Shown: positions 26,423 through 34,050 of the stretch, piece after piece
How positions within the stretch are numbered: position 1 is the first letter of the stretch
Layout of the letters: every line of letters begins with the position of its first letter
Source of the DNA: Paracoccus rhizosphaerae
Lineage (GTDB): Bacteria > Pseudomonadota > Alphaproteobacteria > Rhodobacterales > Rhodobacteraceae
Assembly: GCF_026162645.1 (NCBI RefSeq)
Contig: NZ_JAOTBE010000026.1
Coordinates: 1 to 48,944, forward strand
Direction of reading: 5' to 3'
DNA: 48,944 nucleotides
Program-made: the position numbers and the translations under genes
Notes under the pieces: model-generated
Database searches by the model: none
What the model was told of the DNA's origin: nothing
Seen by the model: only the letters and a program-made list of their open reading frames with translations

Positions 26423-27187
26423 TCAGTCCCTTGCGATTGTCAGTGCGATCCCGGCCCGGTCGATCGGCGCGCGATCTTCCGGCGCCGGCGAGGCATCGGT
26501 GATGATGGCGTCGAAATCCGACAGCTCGGCCAGCGCATGCAGCGCGCTGCGCCCGAAGCGGGCGTGGTTGACCAGCAGCACGCTGCGTTCGGCCGCCTGC
26601 ATCATCGCCCGCTTGGCCCGCACCGCGTTGTCGTCCATGTGGAACGCCTGCAGTCCGGCCACCGCCGGGGTCGAGATGAAAGCCAGGTCCGCCCGCAGCC
26701 CGGCCAGCGCGCCCTCCGTGACCATGCCGAAGAAGCCGTTGAACTTGGCGCTGTAGATCCCGCCGAGCGCGATCAGCGTGACCCGCGGCGCGTCCTTCAG
26801 CCGGTCGATCACGGCGGCGTTGTTGGTGATGACCGTCAGCGGCGCGTGTTCCGTCAGGCTGCCGCCCAGCAGCGCCGCCATCGAGCCGTCATTGACCATG
26901 ACGGTCATTCCCGGCTCGACCAGCTCCAGCGCGGCGCGGGCCATGCGGGCCTTGGCCTCGCTGTCCTGCAGCTCGCGGATGCGGAAGTCGCTTTCGAACT
27001 GGGTGCCGGCCTCGATGGTCGCACCGCCCCGGACCTTGCGCAGCAGGCCCGCCTGTTCAAGGTCGTCCAGATCCCGGTGGATCGTCATCCGGCTGACCGC
27101 GAAACGGTCGGCCAGATTGTCCAGGTCGACCGCCCGCGACGAAACCAGCAGGTCCATGATCGCCTGTCTGCGTTCTTCGCGTTTCAT
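26423..27187 (-). CDS. DeoR-family transcriptional regulator
   Basis: A 254-residue DeoR-type regulator. The start at 27187 (MKREERRQ) has GGAGG upstream. N-terminal winged helix: RRQAIMDLLVSSRAVDLDNLADRFAVSRMTIHRDLDDLEQAGLLRKVRGGA. The C-terminal DeoR effector domain has VNDGSMAALLGG, VITNNAAV, LALGGIYSAKFNGFFG and LVNHARFGRSALHALAELSDFDAIITD, a domain that binds phosphorylated sugars. First gene of the eryH-eryI-fbp-fba operon and divergent from transketolase, so it probably represses both until a tetrose or tetrulose phosphate accumulates. Confidence 0.88.
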   Translation of the reverse strand: MKREERRQAIMDLLVSSRAVDLDNLADRFAVSRMTIHRDLDDLEQAGLLRKVRGGATIEAGTQFESDFRIRELQDSEAKARMARAALELVEPGMTVMVNDGSMAALLGGSLTEHAPLTVITNNAAVIDRLKDAPRVTLIALGGIYSAKFNGFFGMVTEGALAGLRADLAFISTPAVAGLQAFHMDDNAVRAKRAMMQAAERSVLLVNHARFGRSALHALAELSDFDAIITDASPAPEDRAPIDRAGIALTIARD

Positions 27188-27317
27188 CAACCCCTCCGCT
27201 TCGCTGCGCTTGTAACAGACGAACAGCACAATGCAACATCATTCGTGTTACTTTGTGATTTAATGTTGTGATGACACGTCGATCCTGATATGGCCCCGCC
27301 AAAACCCGGAGGACGCC
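27188..27317. promoter_or_regulatory. Divergent promoter region, deoR operon / transketolase
   Basis: A 130-base AT-richer gap. GTAACA at 27212-27217 is inverted as TGTTAC at 27246-27251, and CAACAT near 27234 is inverted as ATGTTG near 27263. These interleaved repeats are good candidates for operators of the DeoR-type regulator acting on both operons. Exact -35/-10 boxes are not assigned. Confidence 0.5.
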
Positions 27318-29342
27318 ATGCCCTTAGACACCCCCAAAGACCCCGCCATCGCCGCCAAGGCCGAACTGGACCAGCAAAACTTCGCGCTTGCCAACTGCAT
27401 CCGCGCATTGACCATTGATGCCGTGAACGCCGCCAACTCCGGGCATCCCGGCGCGCCGATGGGCATGGCCGATGCCGCGACAGTCCTGTTCCGCAACCAC
27501 CTGAAGTTCGACGCCAAGAACCCCGACTGGCCTGACCGCGACCGCTTCGTGCTGTCGAACGGCCATGGGTCGATGCTGCTCTACAGCCTGCTGCACCTGA
27601 CCGGCTATGAGGACATGACGCTGGAGCAGGTGAAGAATTTCCGCCAGTGGGGCGCGATCACTGCGGGCCATCCGGAATACGGCCACGCCAAGGGTGTCGA
27701 GACGACCACCGGCCCCCTGGGCCAGGGCATCGCGACGGCCGTCGGCATGGCCCTGGCGGAACGCGCGCTGGCCGGAGAATTCGGGTCGGACCTGGTCGAT
27801 CATAACACCTATGTCATGCTGGGCGACGGCTGCCTGCAGGAGGGCATCGGGCAAGAGGCGATCAGCCTGGCCGGCCACCTGGGTCTCGGAAAGCTCATCG
27901 CGCTCTATGACGACAACTCGATCACCATCGACGGGCCGACCTCGATCAGCTTCTCGGAAGATGTTCCGGCGCGTCTTGCCGCCTGCGGCTGGCATGTCCA
28001 GACCTGCGACGGCCATGACGCGAAAGCGCTGGACAAGGCCATCGCCGCCGCCAAGGCCGAGACTGGGAAGCCGTCCCTGATCGCCATGAAGACGATCATC
28101 GGCTTCGGATCGCCAAACCGCGCCGGCACCTATTCCGTCCACGGTGCCCCCCTGGGCAAGGATGAAGCCGCGCTGACCAAGGAGGCCCTTGGCTGGACGG
28201 CCGAGCCATTCCAGATCCCCGATGACCTGGCCGCCGAATGGCGCGCCATCGGCACGCGCGGCTCCGAGGCCCGCGAGGCATGGGAGGCCCGTCTGGCCGC
28301 CTCTCCGCGCGGAGAGGCCCTGACGCAGCGCCTGTCGGGCAATCTGCCCGAGGGCTATGACGCCGCCGTCGCCGCCGCGTGTGATGCGCTGTTCGCCGAC
28401 CCCAAGAAGGCCGCGACCCGCAAGGCCAGCCAGATGGCGCTGGAGGCGCTGACACCCGCCGTGCCCGCGATGATCGGTGGCTCGGCCGACCTCACCGGGT
28501 CCAACCTGACCCGCGTGAAGGCCGTGGACAGCCAGTACACCAAGGACGCGCCCGGCCGCTATATCGGCTATGGCGTGCGTGAATTCGGCATGGCCGCCGC
28601 GATGAACGGGATAAACCTGCATGGTGGCTTCATCGCCTATGGCGGCACGTTCCTGGTCTTCTCTGACTACGCCCGCAATGCGATCCGCCTGTCGGCGCTG
28701 ATGGGGGTCGGCACGATCTATGTCATGACCCATGACAGCATTGGCCTCGGCGAAGACGGTCCGACCCACCAGCCGATCGAACACCTTGCGTCGCTGCGGG
28801 CCATTCCTGGGCTGACGGTCCTGCGCCCCGCCGATACGGTCGAGACGCTGGAGGCCTGGGACATCGCGATCCGCAACCGCAACGTGCCGTCGCTGCTGGC
28901 CCTGTCGCGTCAGGATGTCCCGCAACTGCGCCTAGAGGCCGGGTCCGAGAACCTGACCGCCAAGGGCGCCTACGTGATCCGCCAGTTCGGCGAAAGCCGC
29001 GACGTCACGCTGATCGCGACCGGAACCGAGGTCGCCATCGCCGTTCAGGCCGCCGAGGCGCTGCACGCGGACGGCATGTCCGTGGCGGTCGTCTCGATGC
29101 CCAGCTGGGAACTGTTCGACGCCCAGCCCGAGGCCTACCGCGCCGAGATCCTCGGCAGCGCCCCCCGCATCGCCGTCGAGGCCGCCGGCAAGTTCGGCTG
29201 GACGCGCTATGTCGCATCCGAAGATGACGTCATCGGCATGACCGGCTTCGGCGCGTCGGCCCCGATCGACCGGCTCTATTCCGAGTTCGGCATCACCGCC
29301 GATGCCATCGCCGCGCGTGCGAAGAAGCTGACCGATCGCTGA
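27318..29342 (+). CDS. tkt: Transketolase
   Basis: A 674-residue transketolase. Thiamine-diphosphate domain: NAANSGHPGAPMGMA, GHGSMLLYSLLHLTGY, TTGPLGQGIATAVGMA, the cofactor motif GDGCLQEG followed by ...LYDDNSITIDG; pyrimidine domain: GVREFGMAAAMNGI, GGTFLVFSDYAR, HDSIGLGEDGPTHQPIEHLASLR; C-terminal domain from GAYVIRQFG. It moves two-carbon units and can use erythrose 4-phosphate as acceptor (giving fructose 6-phosphate) or sedoheptulose 7-phosphate as donor. GGAGG precedes the ATG. Its place beside eryH/eryI makes it the likely exit for erythrose 4-phosphate into the pentose phosphate pathway. Confidence 0.95.
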   Translation: MPLDTPKDPAIAAKAELDQQNFALANCIRALTIDAVNAANSGHPGAPMGMADAATVLFRNHLKFDAKNPDWPDRDRFVLSNGHGSMLLYSLLHLTGYEDMTLEQVKNFRQWGAITAGHPEYGHAKGVETTTGPLGQGIATAVGMALAERALAGEFGSDLVDHNTYVMLGDGCLQEGIGQEAISLAGHLGLGKLIALYDDNSITIDGPTSISFSEDVPARLAACGWHVQTCDGHDAKALDKAIAAAKAETGKPSLIAMKTIIGFGSPNRAGTYSVHGAPLGKDEAALTKEALGWTAEPFQIPDDLAAEWRAIGTRGSEAREAWEARLAASPRGEALTQRLSGNLPEGYDAAVAAACDALFADPKKAATRKASQMALEALTPAVPAMIGGSADLTGSNLTRVKAVDSQYTKDAPGRYIGYGVREFGMAAAMNGINLHGGFIAYGGTFLVFSDYARNAIRLSALMGVGTIYVMTHDSIGLGEDGPTHQPIEHLASLRAIPGLTVLRPADTVETLEAWDIAIRNRNVPSLLALSRQDVPQLRLEAGSENLTAKGAYVIRQFGESRDVTLIATGTEVAIAVQAAEALHADGMSVAVVSMPSWELFDAQPEAYRAEILGSAPRIAVEAAGKFGWTRYVASEDDVIGMTGFGASAPIDRLYSEFGITADAIAARAKKLTDR

Positions 29343-29356
29343 CCAACCTAGCGGGC

Positions 29357-29376
29357 GAGGCCGCAAGAGCGGCCTC
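29357..29376. terminator. Hairpin after transketolase
   Basis: GAGGCCGC-AAGA-GCGGCCTC, a perfect 8-bp stem with a tetraloop, 14 bases after the tkt stop. It lies between convergent genes and probably works in both directions. Confidence 0.55.
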
Positions 29377-29428
29377 GACACGATCCTGTCTGCGCGCGGA
29401 GAGCGCATAAGGCCCAGCGGCAGCGTCC

Positions 29429-29449
29429 GGGCCGGGCTTCGCCCGGCCC
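29429..29449. terminator. Second hairpin between tkt and eryD
   Basis: GGGCCGGGC and GCCCGGCCC pair around a short TTC loop, followed in plus direction by GTCCTGTTTCC. With the preceding hairpin it separates the convergent tkt and eryD transcripts. Confidence 0.55.
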
Positions 29450-29477
29450 GTCCTGTTTCCTGATCGCACCAACCGCG

Positions 29478-30428
29478 TCAGGCGACCAGCGCCCGTGCCG
29501 TCACCTCATCCGTGATCAGTCCCGACAGCAGGCCACTGTTCAGCACGGCCCTGATCGCCGACTGCTTTTCAGGCCCGCCCGCGATGACCACGATCTGCTG
29601 CCGTCTTGTTCGCGTCAGGTCGACCGAAAGCGTGCGCGTGCTCAGCGTCGTTTCCAGCATCTTTCCCTGGGCGTCAAAGAAATGACCCATCATCTCTCCG
29701 ACCCCGCCGGCCGAATTGATCTCGTCGATCTCGCGCCTCTCGATCATGCCTGACGCGACCAGCTGGGCGCCAGCGTCGGCCGTTCCCATCCCGACCAGCT
29801 TCAGTGTCGCACTGGCCGACAGGTCGAAAATATCCCTGACCCCAGGCTGCGCCAGCAGGATCGCCCGGTCGGCCTCGGAATTCGCAAAGAACGGCACCGG
29901 CAGGACGAAGGCCTGCGCGCCCGTTTTCTCGGCCAGGCTGTGCATCACGTCATGCGGGTTCGCCGCGTAGTTGCGGGTCAGCCCGCCCAGCACCGACACG
30001 AACCGCACGCCGCGCGCCTCGAAGCGCGGCAACTGGTGGACCGCCGCCGCCAGCGTGCGTCCGTGCCCGAGGCCGATGATCGGATGCTCGCCGCGCTCGA
30101 TCTCTCGGCGCAGGAACGCCGCGCCTGCCAGCCCCAAGGCGCGCATGGGAATGCCGTCTTCGCCCAAGTCGGGCGCCACCTCGCACCGATCCAGGCCGTA
30201 TCGCGCACAGAGCTGATCCTCGAGCATGGCGCATTCGACGATCTCGCCGTCGATGGTCACCTTGACCACGCCGTCGGCAACCGCACGGGCGATCAGGCGG
30301 TGCGCCTTCACGCCCGGAAGACCCAGTCGCTTTGCGACCGCAGCCTGCGTCATCCCGCCGGCATAGTGCAGCCAAGCCGCCCTGATCGCCAGGCTGTGCT
30401 CGGGGTCCTCGGGCCGCCGGCGCGCCAT
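29478..30428 (-). CDS. eryD: SorC-family regulator EryD
   Basis: A 316-residue SorC/DeoR-type sugar-sensing regulator. The N-terminal helix-turn-helix is AAWLHYAGGMTQAAVAKRLGLPGVKAHRLIARAV; the C-terminal sugar-phosphate-binding domain has IIGLGHGRTLAAAV, VSVLGGLTRN, VPFFANSEADRAILLAQPGV and a phosphate-binding RRQQIVVIAGGPEK. EryD in Brucella represses the ery operon and is released by erythritol. Here the gene is last in the eryA-eryB-eryC-ADH-eryD operon, as in Brucella except for the inserted dehydrogenase. The ATG at 30428 follows AGGAGG and overlaps the dehydrogenase stop. Confidence 0.88.
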   Translation of the reverse strand: MARRRPEDPEHSLAIRAAWLHYAGGMTQAAVAKRLGLPGVKAHRLIARAVADGVVKVTIDGEIVECAMLEDQLCARYGLDRCEVAPDLGEDGIPMRALGLAGAAFLRREIERGEHPIIGLGHGRTLAAAVHQLPRFEARGVRFVSVLGGLTRNYAANPHDVMHSLAEKTGAQAFVLPVPFFANSEADRAILLAQPGVRDIFDLSASATLKLVGMGTADAGAQLVASGMIERREIDEINSAGGVGEMMGHFFDAQGKMLETTLSTRTLSVDLTRTRRQQIVVIAGGPEKQSAIRAVLNSGLLSGLITDEVTARALVA

Positions 30429-31576
30429 CACGACGCCTCCTGCATCACGGCGCGAAGGTCGGCGGCTGTCAGCGCAGCGGGGTTGGCCTTCATCGAGGAC
30501 GAGCTTGCCGCAGCATCCGCGCCTGCCGCCTGCGCATCACTATCCACGCCGAGTGCCGTCAGGCCAAGAAGACCCTGTTCGCGCGTCCATTGCGCCAGCA
30601 GGCGGCAAGCCTCTTCGACCGAGGCCCTGCCCTGCCCAAAGGCCCCGCCGATCCACTGCCCGACCTCGTCCAGCCGCGCCGCGTGGGGGCCGTCTGTGGC
30701 CGCCCTCCGGTTCGCGACGATGACATGCGGCAGCAGGGCGCCGCAGATGGCCCCGTGCGGCGCCCCCGTCAGCCCCCCCAGCGGTCCCGCCAGGCCGTGC
30801 ACCGCGCCCAGCCCGGCATTCGCCAGTGCCAGTCCCCCGCACAAGCTGACCCAGGCCATGTCGTCGCGTGCCCCGGCATCTTCGGCTTCCATCAGCCGCA
30901 CCAAGGCCGACAGCCCCCGCGGGATCGCATCGCGGCAGAGCGCGTCTGTGAGGGGATTTGCACGGGTGCAGACATAGGGTTCGACGACCTGCGTAATGGC
31001 ATCCAGACCCGAGGCCAGCGTGACCGTTCGCGGGCAGCCGTCAGTCAGCGCCGGATCGACAATGGCAAGGCGTGGCAACATCCGCGGGTCACGCAGGCTG
31101 ACCTTGCGAGCGTGGTCCGGGACCGCAATGACGGCATTCCTTGTGACTTCGGCGCCGGTACCCGCAGTCGTGGGCATCGCCACGAAGGGTAAAGGCGCAT
31201 GGTCGAGCGCAAGCCCTCGGCCCACCACCTCCAGGTGGTCGAGCATCGGCCGCGTGGCTGGCCGCAGTGCCGCGATGGCCTTGCCCGCGTCAATGGCCGC
31301 GCCGCCCCCCATTGCGACGACGACCTCGGCGTCACCAGCCGCGCGGACACCCGCCTCGACCAGCGCCATGTCCGGTTCGCGCGGAACGGCAAAGGACGTC
31401 ACGTCGCAGCCTTCGCGGCGCAGAGCGTCCCCAAGCGGCCGACTGCGTGACGGATCGCGGCCGTGCACCAGAAGCACCCGGCGCCCCAGGGCCGCGATCC
31501 GGATCGGCGCGACATTTGCCTGGCCACGACCGAAGAGGATCTCGGACGCTGTGGCGAAGGAAAAGGGGCTTGGCAT
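30428..31576 (-). CDS. Iron-containing alcohol dehydrogenase-like protein
   Basis: A 382-residue group III (iron-type) alcohol dehydrogenase / maleylacetate-reductase family member. NAD-binding: VVVAMGGGAAIDAGKAIA and AMPTTAGTGAE. The metal site, usually D-H-H-H, shows Asp192, Gln196 (in LDAITQVVEPYV, where His is usual), His260 (GAVHGLAGPLGG) and His274 (GAPHG). It sits between eryC and eryD, a place with no such gene in the classic Brucella operon, and overlaps eryD. It may oxidise a polyol or reduce an aldehyde or ketose linked to tetritol metabolism. The substrate is not predictable from sequence. Confidence 0.8.
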   Translation of the reverse strand: MPSPFSFATASEILFGRGQANVAPIRIAALGRRVLLVHGRDPSRSRPLGDALRREGCDVTSFAVPREPDMALVEAGVRAAGDAEVVVAMGGGAAIDAGKAIAALRPATRPMLDHLEVVGRGLALDHAPLPFVAMPTTAGTGAEVTRNAVIAVPDHARKVSLRDPRMLPRLAIVDPALTDGCPRTVTLASGLDAITQVVEPYVCTRANPLTDALCRDAIPRGLSALVRLMEAEDAGARDDMAWVSLCGGLALANAGLGAVHGLAGPLGGLTGAPHGAICGALLPHVIVANRRAATDGPHAARLDEVGQWIGGAFGQGRASVEEACRLLAQWTREQGLLGLTALGVDSDAQAAGADAAASSSSMKANPAALTAADLRAVMQEAS

Positions 31577-31594
31577 CGGCGATCCCTTGTTGCG

Positions 31595-32527
31595 TCAGAT
31601 GTTCAGCCTGTCGGCACCGGTCGCGATATGCGGCGCCCAGAAGGCCACGCTTTCGGCAATCTGCGCGACGACCTCCCGATCGTTCGGCTCCCGCTCCTTG
31701 AAGCTGAGTTCCAGGCAGATCTCGTTGTTGCGGGCTCCGCCCTCGGCGAAGGCCGCCAACAACGGTTCGGGCTGGATGCGACCCTTGGCGTTGAACTCGG
31801 CGGTGAAGGGGCGGTGGCCACCCTTGTCCATCAGCGACTGCTTGATGTGGATGATCGGGCTGACCTTCGGCACCGCACGCGCCCAGGCATAGGGGTCCAG
31901 GTCGTCCGGATTTGCACTGGTAACGTCGCCATGGTCGATGTCGGCCATCATCCACATCGGAACGGCCATGTCCGCCGCCGACAGCCGGTCCTGCAGGGCC
32001 ATGGCCTCGGCAATGGTCTCTCCGAATTCGCGGCCGATGCTCATCGGTTCCCAGAAGACATGATCCAGCCCGGCGGCCTTGGCATGCTCGGCCACCTCGG
32101 CCCAGCAGTCGATGGCGATGCGGATCAGGTCTTCGCGCCGCGTCGGGTCGTCGAAGTCGCGATAGGTAAAGATCGCGAACTGCGTGCCGACGCTGCGGCC
32201 GCCCAATTCGGCGGTGATGTCGGCGAAGGTCTTGAACCAGTCGACGTAATAGCGCCGCACATCGGCGTCCGGATGGCCGAAGTGGTTCAGCCGTCCGTAG
32301 GGGCCTGTCATGCCGCTGGTGACTCGCACCCCGGTCCGGTCCAGCGCCGCCCCCATCTGGCGGGTCAGGCGTCTGACGACCGCCGCAGGCCAGCTGGGAT
32401 TGATGAACTCATGCGTCAGTTGCAGGTCGCGGATCTTCAGGTCGCGCGCCACCGTGTCGATCAGATCGTCGGGATCGGCGAAGCGGTTGACCAGCGGGTT
32501 GGTGTTCAGGGACAGCGTCAGGGGCAT
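31595..32527 (-). CDS. eryC: EryC-like tetrulose 4-phosphate racemase
   Basis: A 310-residue protein of the xylose-isomerase-like TIM-barrel superfamily (AP endonuclease 2 fold). Metal-site residues expected for the fold are visible in FWEPMSIGREF (Glu), MADIDHGDVT (Asp, His), IHIKQS and ICLELSFKE (Glu). EryC of Brucella, earlier thought a dehydrogenase, converts L-3-tetrulose 4-phosphate to the D form, linking EryB to EryH. The gene lies 10 bases after eryB in the expected A-B-C-(ADH)-D order, which makes the assignment good though not proven. Confidence 0.87.
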   Translation of the reverse strand: MPLTLSLNTNPLVNRFADPDDLIDTVARDLKIRDLQLTHEFINPSWPAAVVRRLTRQMGAALDRTGVRVTSGMTGPYGRLNHFGHPDADVRRYYVDWFKTFADITAELGGRSVGTQFAIFTYRDFDDPTRREDLIRIAIDCWAEVAEHAKAAGLDHVFWEPMSIGREFGETIAEAMALQDRLSAADMAVPMWMMADIDHGDVTSANPDDLDPYAWARAVPKVSPIIHIKQSLMDKGGHRPFTAEFNAKGRIQPEPLLAAFAEGGARNNEICLELSFKEREPNDREVVAQIAESVAFWAPHIATGADRLNI

Positions 32528-32537
32528 GGGGGTCCTT

Positions 32538-34049
32538 TCAGGCGGCCTGCGCCAGATCCGAGCCGTCGAACCAGTCCGCGAAGGCGGCCTGCTGGTCGTC
32601 GGTCAGGTGCAGATAATGCTTGGTGCGGCGCCTCAGAATATCGTCGGACGTCTGCGCCCATTCCTTGGCGACAAGATACCGCGCCTCGGCCTCATAGAGC
32701 TGACCGCCGAAATGACGGCCCAGGTCCGAGAGATTCATCGCCCCCGCCACGACGTCGCGCGTGCGGGTGCCGTAAAGGTGGCCGTAATGCTGCACCAGCG
32801 GGCGCGGCATCCATGGATAAAGCTCTCTCAGCAAGTTGGCAAAGCTCTCAAAGTCGGCATTCGGGATGTCGCCGCCCGGCAGCGGCGCCTCGCCGGTCCA
32901 GTCCGGCCCCATCTTCGGGAACACATCCTTCAGGCGGTGCATCCCTCGTTCGGCCAGTTCGCGGAATGTGGTGATCTTGCCGCCGAAGACGTTCATCAGC
33001 GGCGCGCCGCCAGTCTGGTCCAGGTCGAACACATAGTCCCGCGTCACGGCCGACGGATTGCCCTGCCCGTCGTCGAAGAGCGGCCTGACACCCGAAAACG
33101 TCTGCAGCACGTCCTGCCGCCGCAGCTTTTCCTTGAAATAACGGTTCACGGCGGCCAGCAGATACTCGATCTCGGATTCGTCGGCCTGCACGTCCTCGGC
33201 CCGGCCCTCATAGGCAATGTCGGTGGTGCCGATCAGCGCCTTGTCGCCTTCGTAGGGGTTGATGAAGATTACCCGCTTGTCGTGGTTCTGGACCAGGTAG
33301 GCGTGGTTGCCCGCCCACCATTTCGGCACGATGATGTGGCTGCCCTTGACCAGCCGCACGTTGCGGGCCGAGTTCGAACCGGCGACACGGGTGATGAACT
33401 CGCTGACCCAGGGTCCTGCGCAATTGACAAGGCAGCGGGCGCGGAAGATCCGCTCTTCCCCCGTAGTCTCGTTGCGGGTGGTGACGGTCCAGGCACCGTC
33501 CTCGCGCCGGGCCGAGGTGCAGGCGCTGCGGGTCAGGACCTTCGCGCCGCGTTCGGCGGCATCGACGGCGTTCAGCACCACCAGGCGCGAATCGTCTACC
33601 CAGCAGTCGCTGTATTCGAAGCCCTTGTGGTACTTGCGCAGCAGCGGCGCGCCTTCGGGGGCGCGGTGCAGGTCCAGCGTGCGCGTGCCCGGCAGCCTCT
33701 TGCGGCCGCCCAGGTTGTCATAAAGGAACAGCCCCAGCCGCACCAGCCAGGCTGGCCGGTCGTCGGGGCTGTGCGGCAGAACGAAACGCATCGGCCAGAT
33801 GATGTGCGGGGCGCAGTTCATCAGCACCTCGCGCTCGATCAGCGCCTCTCGGACCAGGCGAAACTCGTAATATTCAAGATAGCGCAGGCCGCCGTGGACC
33901 AGCTTGCCCGACCGCGACGAGGTGCCCTGCGCCAGGTCGTCCTTTTCGCACAGCACCACCGACAACCCGCGCCCGGCCGCGTCGCGGGCGACGCCCGCCC
34001 CGTTGATGCCACCGCCGATCACGAACAGGTCCATCATTTCCTGCATCAT
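32538..34049 (-). CDS. eryB: FAD-dependent erythritol 4-phosphate dehydrogenase EryB
   Basis: A 503-residue FAD oxidoreductase of the GlpD/GlpA family. FAD-binding GGGINGAG at about residues 12-19, then LCEKDDLAQGTSSRSGKLVHGGLRYLE, NCAGPWVSEF and the second-half GGKITTFRELAE and DAA family C-terminal region. It oxidises L-erythritol 4-phosphate to a tetrulose 4-phosphate and passes electrons to the membrane quinone pool. The start at 34049 (AGGAGA upstream) lies one base after the eryA stop; the open frame extends further upstream only inside eryA. A paralogue is encoded at 41947-43599. Confidence 0.9.
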   Translation of the reverse strand: MMQEMMDLFVIGGGINGAGVARDAAGRGLSVVLCEKDDLAQGTSSRSGKLVHGGLRYLEYYEFRLVREALIEREVLMNCAPHIIWPMRFVLPHSPDDRPAWLVRLGLFLYDNLGGRKRLPGTRTLDLHRAPEGAPLLRKYHKGFEYSDCWVDDSRLVVLNAVDAAERGAKVLTRSACTSARREDGAWTVTTRNETTGEERIFRARCLVNCAGPWVSEFITRVAGSNSARNVRLVKGSHIIVPKWWAGNHAYLVQNHDKRVIFINPYEGDKALIGTTDIAYEGRAEDVQADESEIEYLLAAVNRYFKEKLRRQDVLQTFSGVRPLFDDGQGNPSAVTRDYVFDLDQTGGAPLMNVFGGKITTFRELAERGMHRLKDVFPKMGPDWTGEAPLPGGDIPNADFESFANLLRELYPWMPRPLVQHYGHLYGTRTRDVVAGAMNLSDLGRHFGGQLYEAEARYLVAKEWAQTSDDILRRRTKHYLHLTDDQQAAFADWFDGSDLAQAA

Positions 34050-34050
34050 C

